Positions 58,776 through 64,000 of a stretch of DNA of 64,000 nucleotides are shown in pieces. Positions within the stretch are counted from its first letter, which is position 1, and every line of letters starts with the position of its first letter. Below the pieces are notes generated by a model. That model saw only the letters and a list, made by a program, of their open reading frames with translations. It was not told where the DNA came from and did not search any database. The translations under genes were made by a program, and so were the position numbers. The stretch comes from Motilimonas pumila (GTDB taxonomy: Bacteria > Pseudomonadota > Gammaproteobacteria > Enterobacterales > CBDFNC01). The DNA lies in the NCBI RefSeq assembly GCF_003596335.1, contig NZ_QZCH01000013.1, positions 1 through 64,000 of the forward strand, in the 5' to 3' direction.

Positions 58776-60269
58776 TCATAACGCGGCTTGCACTTTACCT
58801 TCTGCTTCCTCAGAAGCGTGTTTGGCCAATTGCTGTTTAGCTATCTCTGATAAGAATAGCATTTTTACCTTGCGAGGCAGATTATGAAAGTCGCTATTAT
58901 AAGCGGATGCAGTCATCACCAGAATAAGATCAAGTTCGGGGTAAATGACAATCTGCTGGCCACCGTAGCCATCGGCAGTAATGCTGGTAACAGTCTTACC
59001 TGCCATGTATTCACTGCCGGTCCACCAATAATGGCCATAATTTGCTAACGGACCATCTAATGGGGTCGGCAACTTAGCGGTCGTCGCTGCTTGAATGAGG
59101 TCGGGTTTGATTAAACGCTGCTGATGCCATTGGCCTTGCTGCAACACCAGCTCACCAATTTTTAACATGTCGCGGGGTCTTAAGTTAAGTCCACCCCCCG
59201 CGTTTGGCCTACCATCATGTTGTAATTGCCAATAGGCATTTTCAAAACACAATTTGGCTAAGGCGCTTTGCGTGGCGTAGTCGGCAATATTGTCTGTATT
59301 GGTGGCGTTGGCAATGGCTTCAGCGGTGAGGGTGACGTCTCCTGCGCTGTAGTTAAAGGTGTTGTTTTGCGATTTTCTAAAAGGGGTGCTGAGGGTAAAG
59401 CGCACCGAGTCGCCACTTTTGTTAGCGATGATGTTTTGCGGATTTAACCTGTGGTGATACGGGGTACTCCACTCATCCCACTCTAAGCCTGAGCTCATGG
59501 TCAGCGTTTGTTGCAAGGTAATTTGCTCTTTGCCTTGGGCGAGTTGATTTTGATACTGAGGCAAATACTGACTGATTGGCGCTTGATAATTCAATTTGGC
59601 GCCTTCGGTGACCGCGCTGTCGGCCAACAATGAAATAACAGACTTAGTTACCGAGTTGACTTGATGGGGCAGCTGTTGGCTCCAACCATTGTAGTACTCT
59701 TCGACGACCAGAGCGCCGTCTTGCCAAATCAGTAAACTATCCAGTTGAGTTAAGCCCATCTGTTTAGCGTGGGCGTTATCTTTAAGGTCTTGCAGCCTGC
59801 TTGTTACCACCTCAGGTAAGGATTGGGCACTCTTCTGATATGGCGCTGCGCAGTTTGAATGATGCTTGTTGGTGAGCGGCAAGGTACCTGGCATAGCCTG
59901 GATTAAATGGGTGACATGTTGCTCGGGAGCGACCGCACTGCGTGTAAGTGGCAGCTGTTGATTATTCACTTGGGAGTTTATCGCTTGGTAGACACCACCC
60001 TCTGGTCGTTCAAAGTGTCCTGTGACAATAATTTCTCCATTGTTTTCGATGGTAAAGCTATGATCTGGCTTGATGACTAACTGATGCTTGCCAAGGTGGT
60101 CAAAGGAGTAGTATTGGCCACCTTGCTTTTTAATTAAAATATAAAAATGCATTTCACCCTGAGAAAATTGCCATAATCCGGCATAAGGGTCTATGGCAGC
60201 TGAAAGTTGGGCGGTGAAACATGCAGTAAAACCTAGGATGCCGAGCTTGAGGCGCGTCAGTGATGTCAT
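58776..60269 (-). CDS. Exported serine hydrolase, beta-lactamase class C-like
   Basis: 497 aa from ATG 60269, chosen because AAGGAGG lies eight bases upstream and a signal peptide (LKLGILGFTACFTAQLSA) follows; a longer frame from 60311 lacks both. A DUF-like N-terminal part of about 130 residues precedes the hydrolase, whose nucleophile motif S-V-T-K and Y-S-A-G (replacing YxN) are visible. The third motif is not a canonical KTG. Function is probably an esterase or peptidase; antibiotic resistance is not implied. Confidence 0.85.
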   Translation of the reverse strand: MTSLTRLKLGILGFTACFTAQLSAAIDPYAGLWQFSQGEMHFYILIKKQGGQYYSFDHLGKHQLVIKPDHSFTIENNGEIIVTGHFERPEGGVYQAINSQVNNQQLPLTRSAVAPEQHVTHLIQAMPGTLPLTNKHHSNCAAPYQKSAQSLPEVVTSRLQDLKDNAHAKQMGLTQLDSLLIWQDGALVVEEYYNGWSQQLPHQVNSVTKSVISLLADSAVTEGAKLNYQAPISQYLPQYQNQLAQGKEQITLQQTLTMSSGLEWDEWSTPYHHRLNPQNIIANKSGDSVRFTLSTPFRKSQNNTFNYSAGDVTLTAEAIANATNTDNIADYATQSALAKLCFENAYWQLQHDGRPNAGGGLNLRPRDMLKIGELVLQQGQWHQQRLIKPDLIQAATTAKLPTPLDGPLANYGHYWWTGSEYMAGKTVTSITADGYGGQQIVIYPELDLILVMTASAYNSDFHNLPRKVKMLFLSEIAKQQLAKHASEEAEGKVQAAL

Positions 60270-60490
60270 TAAACCTCCTTGATAAAATCGCTTTAAGCGA
60301 AGTTTTATCATAGCACTGCATGATATTTTGTTGACTTAATATGTCGTGCTGGTTCACAAGAACGGGATTTTTTATTACGGTTCGTCCTGATTAATGAAAT
60401 GAGAACAGAGGCTTATGGGTATTAGTCTGACAGCTTTAGCCTTTAATTGTCATCACTTGCAAGGTGGGCGCTTGTTCGAAAGGCAGCTAA

Positions 60491-63400
60491 TTACTCACCC
60501 CCTTGAGCAGCTTTAAGTTGCTGTAATATTTGGGCTGCAGCGCCATAATCATAATTCTGTAGCTCGCTATTGAGCTGTTCTAACTTATCCTTTAATGGCC
60601 CTGAGCCGGCTTTTTCGTATAGGCGTTCTACTTCTACTTGGGCATTAAAATCAAATTGACTAATCATGGTTTCGAGCTGTTCAAATTCAGCTTCGCAGAG
60701 GTGCGTCATGCTTGCATCTGGCATGGATAACGGGGAGGCTTCGACGGGGTCACCCAAAAAGGTTGTCAGCTGCTGCAACACTTGGGTTAATTCAGCCACC
60801 ACACTTTTTGCTAAGCTGCGCTCAACGCTGTTTTGACCCAATTCGGCCTCAAGTTGACCCGCCAATGCGGCCAATTTCGGCGCGCCAATGCTGCCCGCAT
60901 TTCCTTTTAACGTATGCGCTAAGCGAGTGGCGGTGGACCATTGCCGCTGCTGAATGTGTTTGCTTAAGTTAGCTTCAAAGCCGAGGTTACCTTGTACAAA
61001 ACGTTGGCTTATTTTTTCATACAGGGCAGTATCTTGATTACAGTTTGCCAAACCCAGTTCTGTATCAAGAGAGATACCTTGATCGCCCTGAGCTGGGGAG
61101 CTAGCTTCATTTTCAAGGGTAGGGGCTGGCCTATCCTCATTGGCTGTGAGCCACTTGATGAGGGTTTGATACAGCTTGCTAATACTGATGGGTTTAGCCA
61201 CATAGTCGTCCATGCCTTGGCTGAGTACTTTTTCTTTATCGCCTGTCATGACGTTGGCGGTCATGGCGATAATTGGCAGAGTAAGCCCTGCTGTGCGTAT
61301 AGCTTGAGTGGCTTGATAACCGTCCATGACCGGCATTTGCACATCCATTAAAATGGCGTCGTAGTGGCCTGAAAGGGCTTTATCGATCCCTTCTTTACCA
61401 TTATTCGCGATGTCTAAAGTGGCGCCGGTTTTTTCGATGATGTCTTTGGCGAGCTCTTGGTTGAGTTCGTTATCTTCTACCAATAGCAGGTGACATTGGC
61501 TAAACACGTTGGCCATCGCTTGCGACGAGACCGCTGGGGCTTGCTTCGAACCAATGGTTTCGCTTTGATAGCCGAGTAAGGCTTGGCGCATCATGGTGAC
61601 GGTTTGGGTGGCAACCAGTGGTTTTTCGAGATGATATTGCACGCCATAGGCCAGGGCTTCATGATGATCCCAGCTGGGGTCGCTGTGGGGGACCATCATT
61701 AAAAAGCACGCTTGTGAACCCACCACTTTGTTCAGCGCCAGGTAGGAGTCATAAATAAACCCTTGTGGGGTGGTCCAGTCTAATAATACGGCGTCGAAAG
61801 GGTGTGAAGCGTGTTCTATAGCGATGAGTGCGGCGTCAAGATCGGCCACCCCTGTCCATTGCATACCGCAATAATCAAGCAAAGTACCCAAGGCTGCTTG
61901 GGCGCTGGCATTATCATCAAGTAGCAGCACCCGTTTACCGCTAAACTCTTGTTGAGCGCTGCCATCAATCCATTCAACCTTGAGCTGGCAATCAAACTGG
62001 AAACAGCTGCCTTGGCCTAATTGGCTGGTTACTTGTATGCTGCCGCCCATTAATTCGATCAGTTTTTTACTGATGGTCAACCCGAGGCCCGTGCCGCCGT
62101 ATTTTCGGGTGGTTGAGCTGTCAGCTTGGGAAAAGGATTGAAACAAGCCTTGTTGTTGCTCATCGGTCATGCCAATACCATGGTCGAACACCTCAAATTG
62201 CAACATGATGCAATCTTTTTGGGGCGCTTGGCTGGTTACCTTAACCTTGATTTCTCCTTGTTCGGTAAACTTCACCGCGTTACTCAATAAGTTCAGCAAT
62301 ACCTGATGAAGCCGGAGTGAGTCGCCTATGAGGTGGCGTGGTATGTGCGGGTCGAGGTCAAAAATAAGCTCTAGGCGTTTTTTATTGATGCTATAACTCA
62401 GGATGTTGGCGAGGTTATCCAAGGTGTCGTCTAGATTGAAAGGCGTGCTTTCTAACGTTAGCTTACCGGCTTCTACTTTTGAGAAGTCTAGAATGTCGTT
62501 GATGATGCCGAGCAAAGATGCTGCGGCGCGATTCACCTTGGTAATATAGTTGCGGGCAGTGGTCGACAAGTCTAAGTCTAAGGCGAGGGTGGACATGCCG
62601 ATAATGGCGTTCATCGGCGTGCGTATCTCATGGCTCATGTTTGCCAAAAAGTCTGTTTTTGCTTGGCTTGCATCCTTTAGAGCATGGCTGGCTAAGATAT
62701 CAGAGGTGATATCTCGGAGCGCGATAATATTAAAAATTTCCTGTGACAATCTTATTGGCGTCAACGAAGCTTGAATATAAACACGCTGCGGCTGGTCGGT
62801 TGTAATAAATAGTTCGGTTTCGGGTAGCAGTGCCGTCGCGCTGGGGTTAAGTAAGTAGTCATGCATCGCGGCGATGACGGCGGCTTTTTGTTCCGCGCTA
62901 AACAAGTCACTGAACTGACTGCCTTGCAACTGCGCTTCCGTTTTTCGCAGTAAATGGCAAGCCGCGTCGTTGGCATTGGTGATTTTACCGTCCGCACCTT
63001 CTGTAATGAGTGCGGTGGGGGCTTTTGCCAGTACGATTCGGTTGTTCTTTTCAGACAACTCAAGCCGCTGTTGATTCTCTTCTAAAGCGAGGGTTCGGGC
63101 TGTCACAAGTTGTTCAAGCTCTTCTCGCGAGCGTTTTGATATTTGATATGAACGCAGCCCGACAAACAGCATAAACCCAGATACCGCAATAATCACAAAC
63201 AGCGCAATAACCGCCAGGCCGATCATGATATTTTCTACGGTATTGTAAACCGACAATATTTCGCTCTTATCAATTTCTGCAACCACGCCAATGTCGTAAT
63301 CGTCTAGCCAAGTGACCGTGCTGATCACCGCCACTCCTCGATAGTCTAAGTGGTCATTAAAATGCAGCTCTTTGTTATTGCCTCTTCGGCTTAAAATATC

Positions 63401-64000
63401 TCGCAGCCACTCGGGCGTGACCTTGATGGTGAGGATTGATGTCAGGCTGTTGCCTAGTTCACCGCGCTCCGACATTTGTGACTCAAACCGGCTACGGGAT
63501 ATCAGTTGGCCAGTTTGGTTGATGGCGTAAACTTCGCCGGAATAACCAATATTGGATGTCCAAAACAGGTTAGAAAAGTCGATTGCTGGGTTGGTCTTTA
63601 GGGCAAATATGGCGATGGCCCGGCCTGTATTATCCGTGATGGGGTGTAATACAAACATCACGGGTAATGCATTATTTTTCGTAGGCGAAAGGGTTGCGGG
63701 CAGCGCTGGCACCAAAGTGAGATTACCTTGCCAAGCTAAAGCCAAACGTTCGGGAGCGTAGTGCGCAATAAGGCTAGGCTGGCCAATAAGCGTATCGTCA
63801 TTTGCGGCAATATTAATATTGTCTGGGCCGATGATTTGAAAGCCAGTATGTTCCGACAGGTTCACCCGCTCTTGGACGTAGCTGAAAACTCGTTGTTGCA
63901 CTGGCGTTTTAAGTAGCAACTGCCTTCTGGCATCGGGTTGTTGTTGTAAATCTGATAAACGGGCCAATACATCGGTTAACAATGAAAATTCAGGGGTTAA
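60491..64000 (-). CDS. Hybrid sensor histidine kinase, 5' end outside the window
   Basis: Open to the right edge; the TTG at 63982 is not the real start since the frame runs on. Layout in order: periplasmic sensory part (Cache-like, with [14 protein letters not shown]), one TM helix (about 63140-63230), coiled coil, PAS domain, HisKA with [15 protein letters not shown], HATPase, a first receiver (VLLDW acceptor Asp; conserved Thr/Ser not seen), a second receiver with [10 protein letters not shown], and a C-terminal HPt with [11 protein letters not shown]. This is the ArcB/BarA-like multistep phosphorelay architecture. The partner response regulator is not in the window. Confidence 0.93.
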   Translation of the reverse strand, partial: LTPEFSLLTDVLARLSDLQQQPDARRQLLLKTPVQQRVFSYVQERVNLSEHTGFQIIGPDNINIAANDDTLIGQPSLIAHYAPERLALAWQGNLTLVPALPATLSPTKNNALPVMFVLHPITDNTGRAIAIFALKTNPAIDFSNLFWTSNIGYSGEVYAINQTGQLISRSRFESQMSERGELGNSLTSILTIKVTPEWLRDILSRRGNNKELHFNDHLDYRGVAVISTVTWLDDYDIGVVAEIDKSEILSVYNTVENIMIGLAVIALFVIIAVSGFMLFVGLRSYQISKRSREELEQLVTARTLALEENQQRLELSEKNNRIVLAKAPTALITEGADGKITNANDAACHLLRKTEAQLQGSQFSDLFSAEQKAAVIAAMHDYLLNPSATALLPETELFITTDQPQRVYIQASLTPIRLSQEIFNIIALRDITSDILASHALKDASQAKTDFLANMSHEIRTPMNAIIGMSTLALDLDLSTTARNYITKVNRAAASLLGIINDILDFSKVEAGKLTLESTPFNLDDTLDNLANILSYSINKKRLELIFDLDPHIPRHLIGDSLRLHQVLLNLLSNAVKFTEQGEIKVKVTSQAPQKDCIMLQFEVFDHGIGMTDEQQQGLFQSFSQADSSTTRKYGGTGLGLTISKKLIELMGGSIQVTSQLGQGSCFQFDCQLKVEWIDGSAQQEFSGKRVLLLDDNASAQAALGTLLDYCGMQWTGVADLDAALIAIEHASHPFDAVLLDWTTPQGFIYDSYLALNKVVGSQACFLMMVPHSDPSWDHHEALAYGVQYHLEKPLVATQTVTMMRQALLGYQSETIGSKQAPAVSSQAMANVFSQCHLLLVEDNELNQELAKDIIEKTGATLDIANNGKEGIDKALSGHYDAILMDVQMPVMDGYQATQAIRTAGLTLPIIAMTANVMTGDKEKVLSQGMDDYVAKPISISKLYQTLIKWLTANEDRPAPTLENEASSPAQGDQGISLDTELGLANCNQDTALYEKISQRFVQGNLGFEANLSKHIQQRQWSTATRLAHTLKGNAGSIGAPKLAALAGQLEAELGQNSVERSLAKSVVAELTQVLQQLTTFLGDPVEASPLSMPDASMTHLCEAEFEQLETMISQFDFNAQVEVERLYEKAGSGPLKDKLEQLNSELQNYDYGAAAQILQQLKAAQGGE

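Noticed and set aside
63982..63982. TTG as start of the hybrid kinase
   Set aside because: The frame stays open to the window edge, and the expected N-terminal membrane helix is missing, so the gene begins outside.

Overview
The window is about 64 kb of a gammaproteobacterial chromosome around the dnaA replication-gene cluster. The order rpmH-rnpA-yidD-yidC-mnmE reading left and dnaA-dnaN-recF-gyrB reading right is the classical origin neighbourhood of gammaproteobacteria. Tripartite RND efflux, DUF2339, AvtA, standalone HisI, bacterioferritin, many secreted proteins and moderate G+C suggest a marine Alteromonadales-type bacterium. Genus is not decided from sequence alone. No rRNA, tRNA, insertion sequence, prophage or CRISPR array was seen.

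Left arm (0-16.9 kb): a lipoprotein of unknown function; two tandem patatin-like lipoproteins with a Fur-like box upstream of the second; a LysR regulator followed by a three-gene RND efflux operon, with matching LysR-type palindromes in front of the regulator and in front of the pump; a 1384-residue secreted protein with Ig-like repeats and a domain like exo-rhamnogalacturonan lyases; a ferredoxin-NADP reductase and a PadR regulator.

Middle (17-41 kb): a RecQ-family helicase; a DUF2339 membrane protein; a hisI-dihydroorotase operon behind a near-perfect Zur box; an 8-copy 21-bp tandem repeat; aspartoacylase; a periplasmic thioredoxin-fold protein; an OYE/GST pair divergent from an HxlR regulator; an M32 carboxypeptidase; a DUF1254/1214 protein; a membrane dipeptidase; an outer-membrane barrel; bfd-bfr iron storage; a DUF4124-type protein; a thioesterase; then mnmE and yidC-yidD-rnpA-rpmH.

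Origin zone (41.2-48.2 kb): between rpmH and dnaA lies a GATC-dense segment (15 GATC in 696 bp) with weak DnaA-box-like motifs and a small membrane protein gene. dnaA, dnaN, recF and gyrB follow. Two near-parS palindromes lie in recF, a third at 50.5 kb and a fourth, inside a perfect 38-bp palindrome, at 58.7 kb. Together they look like an origin-proximal ParB-binding cluster.

Right arm (48.2-64 kb): a degraded 1-kb stretch; avtA; udp; a small protein behind a promoter whose -10 lies in a perfect 17-bp palindrome; a secreted-protein gene broken by a frameshift; a Ca/Na antiporter; a DUF389 protein with a lipid-kinase-like N-terminus; a Prx5-type peroxiredoxin; an orphan FetB-type permease; a serine hydrolase; and a hybrid histidine kinase cut by the window edge.
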